Source: Palsa-504 sp963795795 (GTDB lineage: Bacteria; Actinomycetota; Actinomycetes; Streptosporangiales; Streptosporangiaceae). From it: 64,000 nucleotides of DNA. The notes beneath the pieces were generated by a model that saw only the letters and a list, made by a program, of their open reading frames with translations, was not told the DNA's origin and did no database searches. Of the stretch, positions 46,045 to 54,720 are shown piece by piece (position 1 is the stretch's first letter; the number at the start of each line of letters is the position of its first letter). Position numbers and translations under genes: made by a program. The stretch covers positions 124,001-188,000 of the forward strand of contig CAWCJS010000008.1 in assembly GCA_963795795.1 (NCBI GenBank), in the 5' to 3' direction.

Positions 46045-47134
46045 CCGCGCCCGAGGTCGGTAAGACGGTGACCAGGCTCCAGCTGGTGCCTCCGTTGTGG
46101 GTTATCCACAGGTCGCCGTTGGTGCCGAGGGCCACGCCTTGCGTGTTGGTTTCGAACCCGACCAGGGAGAAACTGTGCCCGGGGTCGGTCAGGGAGACTT
46201 GCCAGCCCTGCCCGGTGCGCGTGTATAGGTCCGGCCCGGAACCCCAGGCGAACCGTTCGCCCACGACCGCGGTCACGCCCTGCGGCGGCTGGGGGGGCGC
46301 CGGGTGGTCGGCAGTCCAGCTATTGCCCTCGTTGACGGACTCGTAGGCCAGCTGGGTCTGGGTCGGCGGGTTGGGCTGGTTGTTCATGACGTCGCAGACC
46401 AGGTAGACGAGGCCGTCGGTGGACACGCCCAGCGGGGCGAACGGCACGTAGGTCTGACCTTTCACGCACGGCAGTGCTTCGTGACGCACGGGTTGGGTAC
46501 CGACGTACACGTCCAGGGACGGAGCGATCGGCCCAGCGCCCTGCTGGCCGACAACGTAGGCGACGTTGCCGTGCACGGTGAGGGTCGCGGTGCGATCCGG
46601 GGTGGGGCCGAGGTTCGCCCAGGCGGTGCTGCCGACCGAGGCGCGCCGGACGTTCGGGTAGGGCTGCGGGCCGGCGAGTGACCACACCAAGCCTGCGGCG
46701 GTTTCGAGCGAGACCACCTGCGTCAACCCACCCGGTCGCCAGGAGGCAGCGCCGTCGGTGGTGATCCAGAGTGAACCACCGGTGCTCCAGGCGTATCCGA
46801 TCTGCGGGGAGGCGAACCGGATGTGGCCCACGCCGGCGGGCGGGCCAGGAAGCCGGGTCCAGCTGGCGCCGCCGTCGGTCGTGGTGACCAGCTCGCCACT
46901 CCCGAGCGCCCAGCCTTGATCGGCGGAGACGAAGCTGACGTCCTGCACGTCGATCGAACCGGCGGCCTGCGTGCTGGCGGGCGCCGAGGTCGGCGGGCTC
47001 GTGGCCGCGCTCGCGGTGACCGGGGCCGACGGGGAGGTCGGCGGCGGCACGGAGCCGGGCGTGGACGACCCGCAGCCCGCAAGCGCAACGATCGCGACGA
47101 GCGTCGCGACGGTGACCGGGAAACGTCTGCTCAT
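45995..47134 (-). CDS. BNR/Ycf48-like repeat lipoprotein
   Basis: A protein of 379 residues. A signal peptide with lipobox A-L-A-G-C is followed by a Pro/Ser/Thr-rich spacer of about 40 residues. Repeats of the T-T-D-G-G-A-S-W and I-T-H-N-G-G-T-S-W kind (Asp-box/BNR) indicate a beta-propeller of the sialidase/Ycf48 type on the cell surface. No catalytic residues are evident. The last 17 residues overlap the neighbouring gene and are Arg/Cys-rich and unlike the family, so the natural end may be near W-S-L-V-T-V-L-P-T-S-G. Divergent from the B3/B4 gene. Confidence 0.78.
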   Translation of the reverse strand: MSRRFPVTVATLVAIVALAGCGSSTPGSVPPPTSPSAPVTASAATSPPTSAPASTQAAGSIDVQDVSFVSADQGWALGSGELVTTTDGGASWTRLPGPPAGVGHIRFASPQIGYAWSTGGSLWITTDGAASWRPGGLTQVVSLETAAGLVWSLAGPQPYPNVRRASVGSTAWANLGPTPDRTATLTVHGNVAYVVGQQGAGPIAPSLDVYVGTQPVRHEALPCVKGQTYVPFAPLGVSTDGLVYLVCDVMNNQPNPPTQTQLAYESVNEGNSWTADHPAPPQPPQGVTAVVGERFAWGSGPDLYTRTGQGWQVSLTDPGHSFSLVGFETNTQGVALGTNGDLWITHNGGTSWSLVTVLPTSGAASRRCAARPCGCRRSA

Positions 47135-47219
47135 ATCCCCGGGACGCCGAACTACGCCACCTGGTTGTCAAAGACCTAAACGCGAGACACGAGCGCGCCT
47201 CGGGAAGGGACAATGACCC

Positions 47220-47936
47220 ATGACCGTGCTGCGGGTGAGCGAGGCGGTGGGCCAGGGGTTTCCCGGGCTGCGGATCGCCGCCGTCGTGGCTCGCGGGTTC
47301 GGCGGGCGCGAGCCCTGGCCCGAAACGGAGGCCGGGCTGGCGGAGCTGGAGAAGGCCGCGGCGGACGGCGATACGCTCCCGGACGGCGAGGCCGACCCGC
47401 ACATCGCCGCGTGGTACGCGGCGTACCGGGCGTTCGGCACGAACCCGAAGCGAGAACGGCCGAGCGTGGACGCCCTGCGGCGCCGGCTGGCCCGGACCGG
47501 CCGGCTACCGCGGATCAACGCCGCGGTGGACTGCTACAACCTGGTCTCGGTCAGCCACGGTGTCCCGGCGGGCGCGTTCGACCTGGATGCGGTGCACGGT
47601 GACATCGTGGTGGGGTTCGCGGCCGGCCACGAGGAGTTCACACCGCTCGGCGAGCCAGGCACCACCGAGCACCCGCGACCCGGCGAGGTGATCTACGCCG
47701 ACGGGACATCGGTGTTGACCCGGCATTGGAACCACCGCGATGCCGACCGCACGAAGGTGACCCAGGACAGCAGCACCATCGTGTTCCTGCTCGAGAGCAC
47801 CGAGTCCGCGGCGTTCGGCCATATCGTCGATGTCGCCGCCGTTGACCTCGCCGCTCGCGTCGCCACCCGCTCCGGTCAGGTCAGCACCCAGTGGCTGACC
47901 GCGGCCTCCCCGGCCGCCGTCCTCACGAACCGGTGA
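47220..47936 (+). CDS. B3/B4 tRNA-binding-domain protein
   Basis: A protein of 238 residues made of a B3/B4 domain, the editing-like domain of phenylalanyl-tRNA synthetase beta chain, as a stand-alone protein. G-F-P-G-L-R-I-A near the start, A-Y-R-A-F-G-T-N-P-K and L-P-R-I-N-A-A-V-D-C-Y-N-L-V-S are the landmarks. Stand-alone members may trans-edit mischarged tRNA. ATG 47220 follows GGGAAGG. Its last 14 bp overlap the HAD gene convergently. Confidence 0.9.
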   Translation: MTVLRVSEAVGQGFPGLRIAAVVARGFGGREPWPETEAGLAELEKAAADGDTLPDGEADPHIAAWYAAYRAFGTNPKRERPSVDALRRRLARTGRLPRINAAVDCYNLVSVSHGVPAGAFDLDAVHGDIVVGFAAGHEEFTPLGEPGTTEHPRPGEVIYADGTSVLTRHWNHRDADRTKVTQDSSTIVFLLESTESAAFGHIVDVAAVDLAARVATRSGQVSTQWLTAASPAAVLTNR

Positions 47937-48532
47937 GCAGCTTTTCGATCGCGGCGATGGCCTGCGCGTTGTCCTGGTAGCGGATCGCGTGCAGGCCTGC
48001 GTCGCGGGCGCCGACGACGCACAGTCTCCACGTCGTCGAGGAAGACCGTCTCCTGCGGGCGGACGTCGAGGCGGGTGCAGGCCAGGGCGTAGATCCGGGG
48101 ATCGGGCTTGCTCATCCCGGCCTCGTGCGAGTAGACGATCTCGTCGACGAGGTCTTCGAAGCCGTAGGCGGCCTGCTCTCGTTCCCGGGCGCCGACGAAA
48201 CTGTTGCTCACGATCCCGGTGCGGTAGCGCGGCCGCAGCTGGCGGGCGTACTCGATGAGCTCGGTGTTCGGGGTGCCCAGGTACTCGCGCCACAGGTCGG
48301 CCATGAACGCCGCGAGCTGCTCCTCGTCCAGGCCGAGGCGCTCCATGGCGGCCTGGTGGACCTCGTTCTCGGTGACCGTGCCGATGTTCCCGCCCGCAAA
48401 GGCATCGTGCATGCGCTCCTCGAGGCGGCCGGCAGGTAGCCCGAGCCGGGTTTCCCACTCCCCCACCACGCCGAGATCCGGGGTGATCTCCAGCACGCCA
48501 CCGATATCGAATACCACTGCGCGGATCACCAT
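47923..48532 (-). CDS. HAD-family hydrolase, one-base frameshift
   Basis: A HAD-IA phosphatase or dehalogenase-like enzyme. F-D-I-G-G-V carries the catalytic Asp, I-V-S-N-S motif II, and M-S-K-P-D-P with V-F-L-D-D-V motifs III/IV. After D-D-V-E an extra base near 48020-48026 breaks the frame. The other frame reads C-V-V-G-A-R-D-A-G-L-H-A-I-R-Y and ends normally at 47923. The product would be about 203 residues, the usual size. The tail beyond 48020 in the first frame is nonsense. Likely cytoplasmic with an unknown phosphate-ester substrate. Confidence 0.75.
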
Positions 48533-48642
48533 GACGGCTCATGACCTCCTGTTTGCCGGGCTCGGCGCACGGCCGTTCGGGCGGCGGTTTCCTCCACGGT
48601 AAATGTTTGGACGTGGCCGACTCACCTGGGCACGATCGGCAC

Positions 48643-49071
48643 ATGGAGATACGCATCCAGTGCTTGTGCCTTGATACCGCCGACCCAGCCGGGATCGCCA
48701 GTTTCTGGGAGGCCGCGCTGGGCTGGCGCCGGACCTGGGAGGAAGAGGACCAGGTCTGCCTCGAGCCGCCGGAGGGCAGCGCCGAGGACGGTATCGCTCC
48801 CGACCTGGTGTTCCTCAAGGTTCCCGAGGGCAAGACCGTCAAGAACCGGCTCCATCTGGACCTTCGCCCCGCTGACCAGGCCGCCGAGGTCGCCCGGCTC
48901 GAGGCGCTCGGCGCCCGGCGCATCGGCGTTGGCCAGGGCGACGTCAGCTGGGTGGTCATGGCCGACCCCGATGGTAACGAATTCGACGTGCTCCAGCCGC
49001 TGTCCCCGGACGAGCTGCCTCCTGGGTTCGACGCTCTCGGGCGTCGCATCGCGGCGGGCGCTCGCCCCTGA
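48643..49071 (+). CDS. VOC-family (glyoxalase/bleomycin-resistance-like) protein
   Basis: A protein of 142 residues with two beta-alpha-beta-beta-beta units (Y-like start M-E-I-R-I-Q-C-L, then F-W-E-A-A-L-G-W, and later V-M-A-D-P-D-G-N-E-F). VOC proteins bind a metal and act as glyoxalases, extradiol dioxygenases or resistance proteins; the metal-binding positions are compatible but the activity is open. Start ATG 48643 is chosen; the upstream frame from 48541 is shadow. Three bases separate its stop from the ABC permease end on the other strand. Confidence 0.85.
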   Translation: MEIRIQCLCLDTADPAGIASFWEAALGWRRTWEEEDQVCLEPPEGSAEDGIAPDLVFLKVPEGKTVKNRLHLDLRPADQAAEVARLEALGARRIGVGQGDVSWVVMADPDGNEFDVLQPLSPDELPPGFDALGRRIAAGARP

Positions 49072-49074
49072 GCT

Positions 49075-51549
49075 TCAGTCGAGCGCCTGGCGGGCGATTG
49101 ATGAGGGCTGGCGCCCGGCCAGGATCCAGCCGGCCAGGGCGGCCGCGACGGGGACGCCGACCACGGTGATGATGAGGTCGAGAATGGGGACCCGGCCCAG
49201 CACGGTGAGGTCGCTGCGGTGTCCGGCGGCCAGCGCTAGGTAGGCTGCGGCCGTTCCGAGGAGCACGCCCAGCAGGGCCAGGGTTCCGGCGGTGGTGGCG
49301 GTCAGGGTGCGCCGAGTGGTGCTGGCGGCTCCGATGGCGGTGAGGGTGCGCACGTCGCCGGCGGCCTCGGCGCGGATCAGGCCCACCGCCATCGCCAGCA
49401 CGCCCAGGGCGATCAGGGCTCCGGCGGCCGTAGCCACGGTTCGGATCGTGGCGAGCGAGGCCTGCGTGTTCCTGGACTCGATGGTCAGGCCTGACTTGGC
49501 GGCCAGGTCGCGGGCGGCCGCGATCTGCGCAGGTCGCAGCGGCCGGGCGGACTGGATCATCCAGCCGGACTGGACCTGCGTCCAGTGCTCGCGGCGCAGG
49601 CCGTTCAGCGTGATCAGCGAGGTGGGTTCGGAGGTGTAGCCGGGAACGTGGACGCCCTGGACGTTCGTGGCGTTGGTGGCCGTGGTGATGGTGGTGAGGA
49701 CGTCCTGCCCGGCCTGGATGGTGAGGATGTTGGTGGCCGGGTCGATCGTCGCCGGGTTGAGGCCCAGGAGGCGGAGGACGGCCGGCGTGGCGACGTAGAG
49801 GGTGAGCGAGCGGTAGACCCCGCTGCGGCCGGCGGCCGGGTTCACCGGGGAGTTCAGGCTGACGACCGGCTGCTGGCCGCCGGGCTGCGGCGGGCTGGCC
49901 GGGTTGACGGGCATGTCGAGGGGGATGACGGCGGCGCCGCCCAGCGAGCCGGCGATCCGGTGCACCGCGGCGGCCAGGGCGGTGAGCTCGGCTGGTGTGC
50001 GGATGGGCACTAGCTGGTTGTTGCCCGGCTGGCCGATCCAGATCTGCAGCTGGTTGGCCGGCAGGTTGCCCTCATTGGCCGTGTCGGTGGCCGCGGCCAG
50101 GCTGATCATGATCGCGACGGCGATCCCCAGGGCCAGGCTGATCGCGGCGAGCGCTGCGGCCGAGCGGGCCTGGTATCTGGCCAGGTCGCGCAGCGCCAGC
50201 CGCACCGCTACCGGAGCCCGGCGGCCGGCCCCGGTCAGGATCCGGATGCTCAGCGGGCTGATGAACGCGATGCCCAGGGCCATGGCTAGCGCGCCAAGGA
50301 TGATCAGCGGACCGCTGGTCTGGTTGGCCACGGCGAGGCAGGCCAGGGACACCGCGATCAGCAGGACGCCCACGATGGCGGTTCGGTGCGCAGGCCGGGG
50401 CTGAAGCGGCCGGGCCGACAGGGCGTTGACGATCGGGACGCGGGAGGCGGCCCGCGCGGGCCACCAGGCCGCGGCGACCGCCGTCAGGGTCGCGAGCAGC
50501 ATGGCCAGCGCGACCAGGTCCCAGGGGACCGCGAACCTGTCGATGCGGTGACCCGCGAACGCCTGCAGGTGCGGGGCGGCCACGAACCACGCGACCAGGC
50601 CGGCGACCGCCCCGGTCACGGCGGCGATGATGCCCACCAGCGCGCCGCCCGCGACCATGACCATCCGGAGCTGCCTTCGGGTCGCCCCGATCGCGGCGAG
50701 CATGCCGAGCTGGCGCTGACGGCGCGCGGCGATGACGGTGAAGGCCGCGGCGGCGACCAAACTGACCAGCACCATCAGGACCGTGACGGCGCCGAGCGTG
50801 CCGGCCGCGACGGCTCCCTGGGTGCTAGGGCTGGGCGCCTGCCAGACCAGCTGGCCATGGAAGGCGTTCCGGAAGGCGCTAAAGGCCGCCGGGCTGGCGT
50901 CCAATAGGACCGTTACCTCTTGGGGCGGGCCGGCGGCCGACGGCGGGACCAGCGCGAACTGGTCGTTCAGGTCGCTGGGGTTGTCGACGATGCCGGTGAC
51001 CCGCTGGTGGTGTCCGGGCAGGGATAGCACGGAGCCGATGCGGACCTGGAGATCCTGCGCCAGCCCGCTGGTGACGGCGACCTGCCCGGCGCCGGACGGG
51101 TAGTGCCCCTGCACCAGGGCGAGCATCGGGCCGCTGTAGGCGCCGTCCGGGCTCTGCGCCCGGAACTCGACGGTCTGGGTCGAGCCGGGGATGGGGACGA
51201 ACTGGCGGCCGATCACCTCGATGGAGCCGAACGACTTCCTGACGGCGGCGACGTCCGCGGTCATGGTCCGTTGACCCACCCCGGCGAACTGGACGAGGTA
51301 GCTGGCGGAGCCGAACTGCGGATTGGGCAGGGCCGAGGTGTTGTAGGAGGCTGCCACGCCGAAGGCCGCGGCCGCGACGGTGAGGGCCAGCAGCGCCGTC
51401 ACCAGGATCTGCTGTCGCCACTCCCGGCGGAGCAGCCGCCTGGCCCACCGGGTCATGACCCGCCGGCCGGCGGTGCCCCTGGTGCCGGTTTTTACAGGAC
51501 CGCTGACAGGCCCGTGAAGAACCGGGCGGTCGGGCAGCACGGCGCTCAC
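49075..51549 (-). CDS. FtsX-type ABC transporter permease
   Basis: A protein of 824 residues with paired FtsX domains. The first helix is near 30-50, the first FtsX domain near 235-390 (A-A-I-G-A-T-R-R-Q-L-R-M) and a second near the end (A-I-G-A-A-S-T-T-R-R-T). Large outside domains lie between. This is the layout of MacB/BceB-like permeases of the ABC-3 type. They remove peptides or lipophilic drugs from the membrane or relay their presence. The GTG start at 51549 overlaps the TGA of the ATPase as GTGA, so translation is coupled. Divergent from the two-component genes that probably control it. Confidence 0.88.
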   Translation of the reverse strand: MSAVLPDRPVLHGPVSGPVKTGTRGTAGRRVMTRWARRLLRREWRQQILVTALLALTVAAAAFGVAASYNTSALPNPQFGSASYLVQFAGVGQRTMTADVAAVRKSFGSIEVIGRQFVPIPGSTQTVEFRAQSPDGAYSGPMLALVQGHYPSGAGQVAVTSGLAQDLQVRIGSVLSLPGHHQRVTGIVDNPSDLNDQFALVPPSAAGPPQEVTVLLDASPAAFSAFRNAFHGQLVWQAPSPSTQGAVAAGTLGAVTVLMVLVSLVAAAAFTVIAARRQRQLGMLAAIGATRRQLRMVMVAGGALVGIIAAVTGAVAGLVAWFVAAPHLQAFAGHRIDRFAVPWDLVALAMLLATLTAVAAAWWPARAASRVPIVNALSARPLQPRPAHRTAIVGVLLIAVSLACLAVANQTSGPLIILGALAMALGIAFISPLSIRILTGAGRRAPVAVRLALRDLARYQARSAAALAAISLALGIAVAIMISLAAATDTANEGNLPANQLQIWIGQPGNNQLVPIRTPAELTALAAAVHRIAGSLGGAAVIPLDMPVNPASPPQPGGQQPVVSLNSPVNPAAGRSGVYRSLTLYVATPAVLRLLGLNPATIDPATNILTIQAGQDVLTTITTATNATNVQGVHVPGYTSEPTSLITLNGLRREHWTQVQSGWMIQSARPLRPAQIAAARDLAAKSGLTIESRNTQASLATIRTVATAAGALIALGVLAMAVGLIRAEAAGDVRTLTAIGAASTTRRTLTATTAGTLALLGVLLGTAAAYLALAAGHRSDLTVLGRVPILDLIITVVGVPVAAALAGWILAGRQPSSIARQALD

Positions 51550-52274
51550 CGCTGTCCACCGGGGGTAAGCAGGGAAGACGGATCGGAGCCCGCCTGGGGC
51601 TGATCGATGACCAGCCCATCGCGCAGGGACACCACCCGGTCGGCGTGCGACGCCATCCGCGCGTCGTGGGTCACGACCACGCCGGCGATCCCGCGCCGGC
51701 AGATGGCGAGCATCAGCTGCATGACCGCCTCGGCGTTCACCGAGTCCAAGGCGCCCGTCGGCTCGTCGGCGAGCAAGAGCTTGCGGTCACCGACCACCGC
51801 GCGGGCGATCGCCACGCGCTGGCGTTCCCCGCCGGACAGCTCATCGGGGAAATGGTGAGCCCGCTCGGCGAGGCCCAGCTCGGCCAGGGCGTCCATCCCG
51901 GCCGCGCGGGCCGCCTTCGCCGACGTGCCGTCCAGTTCCAGCGGAACGGTGACGTTCTCCAGCGCGGTAAACCCGGCCAGCAAGTTGAAGTCCTGGAAGA
52001 CGTAGCCGATGAGGCGCCGGCGCAGCCTCGCCTGATCGTTGGGCGACAGGTGCGTGAGGTCCGTTCCCAGCACCAGCACCTGGCCGGTCGTGGGTTCCTC
52101 CAGGCTGCCCGCGATGGTCAGCAGCGAGCTCTTGCCCGAGCCGCTCGGGCCCATGATCGCCACCAGCTCACCGGAGCGGACCGCCAGGTTCACCCGGCGG
52201 AGCGCATGTACCTGGGCGGGGCCGGTCCCGTAGACCTTCGACACCTCGCGCAGTTCGAGCACGATATTCGACAT
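51546..52274 (-). CDS. ABC transporter ATP-binding protein (MacB/LolD-type)
   Basis: A protein of 242 residues. Walker A G-P-S-G-S-G-K-S-S, Q-loop Q-D-F-N-L-L-A-G-F-T, signature L-S-G-G-E-R-Q-R, Walker B L-L-L-A-D-E-P-T-G-A-L-D and the H-loop T-H-D are all in place. ATG 52274 follows GTGGAGA; the frame to 52364 is unlikely because no site supports it. It drives the FtsX-type permease encoded downstream, with which it overlaps by four bases. A palindrome lies upstream between it and the sensor kinase. Confidence 0.92.
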   Translation of the reverse strand: MSNIVLELREVSKVYGTGPAQVHALRRVNLAVRSGELVAIMGPSGSGKSSLLTIAGSLEEPTTGQVLVLGTDLTHLSPNDQARLRRRLIGYVFQDFNLLAGFTALENVTVPLELDGTSAKAARAAGMDALAELGLAERAHHFPDELSGGERQRVAIARAVVGDRKLLLADEPTGALDSVNAEAVMQLMLAICRRGIAGVVVTHDARMASHADRVVSLRDGLVIDQPQAGSDPSSLLTPGGQR

Positions 52275-52360
52275 GGGTTCTCCACTCTTGCTGTTCGTCG
52301 CAGCCAAGACTGCCTGGCGGAGCGGGGCCGGGTCGTCACACCACGGAGCCGAATCTGCGG

Positions 52361-52416
52361 TCATACCACGGTGGGAGCACGGCCCGGCCCTGAGGCGGCC
52401 TCATACCCAGGTATGA
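52361..52416. promoter_or_regulatory. Candidate response-regulator operator
   Basis: TCATACCCAGGTATGA (52401-52416) is a perfect 7-bp inverted repeat with a 2-base centre. A half-site TCATACC is repeated at 52361-52367, exactly 40 bp upstream of the palindrome start, on the same face of the helix. The pair lies between the divergent ABC transporter and the sensor kinase. It suits a NarL-type dimer, the class encoded by the response regulator next door. Confidence 0.6.
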
Positions 52417-52465
52417 CCACGCTGGGGTGATGAGCAGGCGGCTCCCGGCGGCCTACCCTGAGATC

Positions 52466-53779
52466 GTGAGACCCGGGCCCAGCTTTGCGCCGGCCGCGAG
52501 CGGCGCGCGCCGGGTGTGGCGCGGGCTGATCCAGGTGCTGGCGGGCGCGGACGCAGCCCCATCGTGGTGGCGGCCGCCCTGGCCGCTCCGGGCTTCTATT
52601 GCGCTGGGCGTGGCCACGGCGGTGCTGGGCGTGGCGAACCTGGCCAGCGTGCACGCGCGGCCCTTCGCCCGCGGCCTTGCGCCTCCCAGTAGCTGTCGCG
52701 CTAGCCCCTGCTACACGCTTCACTACCCGGCGCTCGGCGTCGGGCCGCTGCTGCTGGCCGTGGCGGTGGTGACACCGCTGCTGCTGGCGGCCCGGTATCC
52801 GCTCCTCGGCTGGCGGCTCGGGTGGGTGGCGCTGCTGCTTGCTCCGCTGGTCCCCGGTCAGTGGCGGGGCGGCTGGCCGTGGGGCCCGGCGCAGTTGGTG
52901 ACGCTGGTGGTGTTGTTTTGTGTGGCCGGGGTCCGCTACGGCCGGGCGGTGTTGTGGTGGATGTGGGCGCTGAGCCTGATCCCTTGGTGGCTGTGGCTCG
53001 CGAGGGACCTGCCGGACTTGAACGGGCCGATCGGCGCCACCCTCGTGTTCACTGCCGCGACGATCGCCCTGGACAGCCTCGGCTCCCGGTGGCGGGCCCA
53101 GCGGGCCCTGGCCGCCCAGACCGAGCGCGCCGAGCTCGAACGGGCGCGGCGGGCGGTGCTGGAGGAGCGCGCCCGGATCGCGCGGGAACTGCACGACGTG
53201 GTCGCGCACCACATGTCGCTGATCGCCGTGCGGGCGGAGACCGCGCCGTACCGCCTCAGCGATCTGAGTGAATCGGCGCGCGCGGAGTTCGGCTCGCTGA
53301 GCGACGTGGCGCGGGAGGCCCTGACGGAGATGCGGCGGCTGCTCGGCGTGTTGCGTAACGACGAGCCCGTCGGGCTCGCCCCGCAGCCCCAGCTATCGGA
53401 CCTGCCCGCGCTCGTCGAGACCGCCCGGCAAGCCGGGGTAACCGTCGAACTGTCCGCACCCCTGGCGATGGAGGTGCCCTCCGGCGTCGCGCTGTGCGCC
53501 TATCGGATCGTGCAGGAATCGCTCACCAACGCCAGCCAGCATGCCCCCGGGGCCGCGGTCACCGTGTCGGTGGACCGCGAGGCCGGCGCGGTCCTGCTGC
53601 GCGTGGCCAACGGACCCGGTGGGCTCGGCGGGCTGTCTCCGAGCGAACTCAGGCCAGGCCACGGGCTGACCGGGATGCGCGAGCGAGTGGCGCTGCTCGG
53701 CGGCTCGCTGTCGGCCGGGTCGGCGCCCGACGGCGGGTATGTGGTCTCGGCGGTACTCCCGATCGGCCAGACGTCATGA
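52466..53779 (+). CDS. Sensor histidine kinase (HisKA_3 type)
   Basis: A putative membrane sensor with about five N-terminal helices, a HisKA_3 dimerisation and phosphoacceptor segment (R-E-L-H-D-V-V-A-H-H, first His phosphorylated) and a C-terminal HATPase domain with E-S-L-T-N and G-H-G-L-T-G-M. GTG 52466 is preferred because TACCCT (52454-52459) stands six bases before it, as in leaderless actinomycete transcripts. ATG 52430 (or GTG 52427) is an alternative and gives 12 extra residues. Its TGA overlaps the response-regulator start as ATGA. Likely senses an envelope stress or peptide and controls the divergent transporter. Confidence 0.85.
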   Translation: MRPGPSFAPAASGARRVWRGLIQVLAGADAAPSWWRPPWPLRASIALGVATAVLGVANLASVHARPFARGLAPPSSCRASPCYTLHYPALGVGPLLLAVAVVTPLLLAARYPLLGWRLGWVALLLAPLVPGQWRGGWPWGPAQLVTLVVLFCVAGVRYGRAVLWWMWALSLIPWWLWLARDLPDLNGPIGATLVFTAATIALDSLGSRWRAQRALAAQTERAELERARRAVLEERARIARELHDVVAHHMSLIAVRAETAPYRLSDLSESARAEFGSLSDVAREALTEMRRLLGVLRNDEPVGLAPQPQLSDLPALVETARQAGVTVELSAPLAMEVPSGVALCAYRIVQESLTNASQHAPGAAVTVSVDREAGAVLLRVANGPGGLGGLSPSELRPGHGLTGMRERVALLGGSLSAGSAPDGGYVVSAVLPIGQTS

Positions 53780-54612
53780 CGGCGCGGGGCCCGGGGGTGG
53801 GGGGCCCGGACGCGCGGGGCCCGGAGGTGGGGGGCCCGGACGCGCGGGGCCCGGAGGTGGGGGGCCCCGAGGCGAGCAGCGAGGACGTTGTGCGGGCGGG
53901 GTCGCCAGGCGGCGGGTCCACGCGGTGCCTGATTGCCGACGACCAGGCGATGGTTCGGGAGGGCTTCGCGGCGGTACTCGCCGCCCAGCCTGGTCTGGTC
54001 GTGGTGGGGCTGGCTGCGGACGGCGCCGACGCGGTCCGGCAGGCCCGGCACCTGGAGCCCGATGTCGTCCTGATGGACGTGCGGATGCCGGTCATGGATG
54101 GGCTGCAGGCCACTCGTGAGATCCTGCGGACCGCGGTCAGCCCGGACCGGCCGCGGGTGCTCATGCTCACCACGTTCGACCTCGACGACTACGTGTATCA
54201 GGCGTTGCGGGCCGGCGCCAGCGGCTTCCTGCTCAAGGACGCCACCTCCGCCGAGCTGATCCAGGCGGTCCGGGTCATCGCCGCCGGCGACGCCCTCCTC
54301 GCCCCGTCGGTGACCCGCCGGCTCATCGCCGACTTCGCCCGCCAGGCCCACCCGGACCCGCCGTTCCCCAGCGCCACGCTGGGCGCGCTGACCCAGCGCG
54401 AGTCCGAAGTGCTGCAGCTAATCGCGCGCGGCATGTCCAACGCCGAGATCAGCGGCACGCTGTTCATTGCCGAGCAGACCACCAAGACCCATATCGGCCG
54501 CATCCTAGCCAAGCTGAACCTCCGCGACCGGGCCCAGGCCGTCGTACTCGCCTACGAAACCGGCCTCGTCACCCCGGGCGGACCAGGCGGACCAGGCGGA
54601 CCGGCCAGGTGA
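53776..54612 (+). CDS. NarL/LuxR-type response regulator
   Basis: A protein of 278 residues. An unusual N-terminal extension of about 50 residues, largely 10-residue Gly/Pro repeats, precedes the receiver domain (A-D-D-Q-A-M-V-R-E-G-F, phosphoacceptor Asp in V-L-M-D-V-R-M-P, then L-T-T-F-D, and L-L-K-D). A LuxR helix-turn-helix follows (L-T-Q-R-E-S-E-V-L-Q-L-I-A-R-G-M-S-N). The C-terminus is again Gly/Pro-rich. Start ATG 53776 overlaps the kinase stop. It should bind the palindrome between kinase and ABC genes when phosphorylated. Confidence 0.93.
   Translation: MTARGPGVGGPDARGPEVGGPDARGPEVGGPEASSEDVVRAGSPGGGSTRCLIADDQAMVREGFAAVLAAQPGLVVVGLAADGADAVRQARHLEPDVVLMDVRMPVMDGLQATREILRTAVSPDRPRVLMLTTFDLDDYVYQALRAGASGFLLKDATSAELIQAVRVIAAGDALLAPSVTRRLIADFARQAHPDPPFPSATLGALTQRESEVLQLIARGMSNAEISGTLFIAEQTTKTHIGRILAKLNLRDRAQAVVLAYETGLVTPGGPGGPGGPAR
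53782..53871 (+). repeat. 30-bp tandem repeat in the response-regulator gene
   Basis: Three adjacent 30-bp units (53782, 53812, 53842) encode A-R-G-P-E-V-G-G-P-D with minor changes, just after the start codon. The period is divisible by three. It forms a flexible, non-family N-terminal tail. Confidence 0.85.
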
Positions 54613-54660
54613 CTTCGGGAGCCGGATCAGACCAGCGAGGAAGACCTGCCGGTCGCTGCA

Positions 54661-54703
54661 CGCCCACGGCCCCGGCCACGGTTGTGGCACGGGGCAGTGG
54701 GCG
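54661..54703. terminator. Large hairpin between convergent genes
   Basis: Two nested stems: a 14-bp outer arm (54661-54674 with 54690-54703, with one mismatch), an inner GCCAC/GTGGC with a GGTT loop and a single bulged A. It separates the stop of the response regulator from the stop of the secreted protein on the other strand, so it fits a bidirectional terminator. Confidence 0.7.
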
Positions 54704-54720
54704 CGGCTGCTGAGCGAGGT

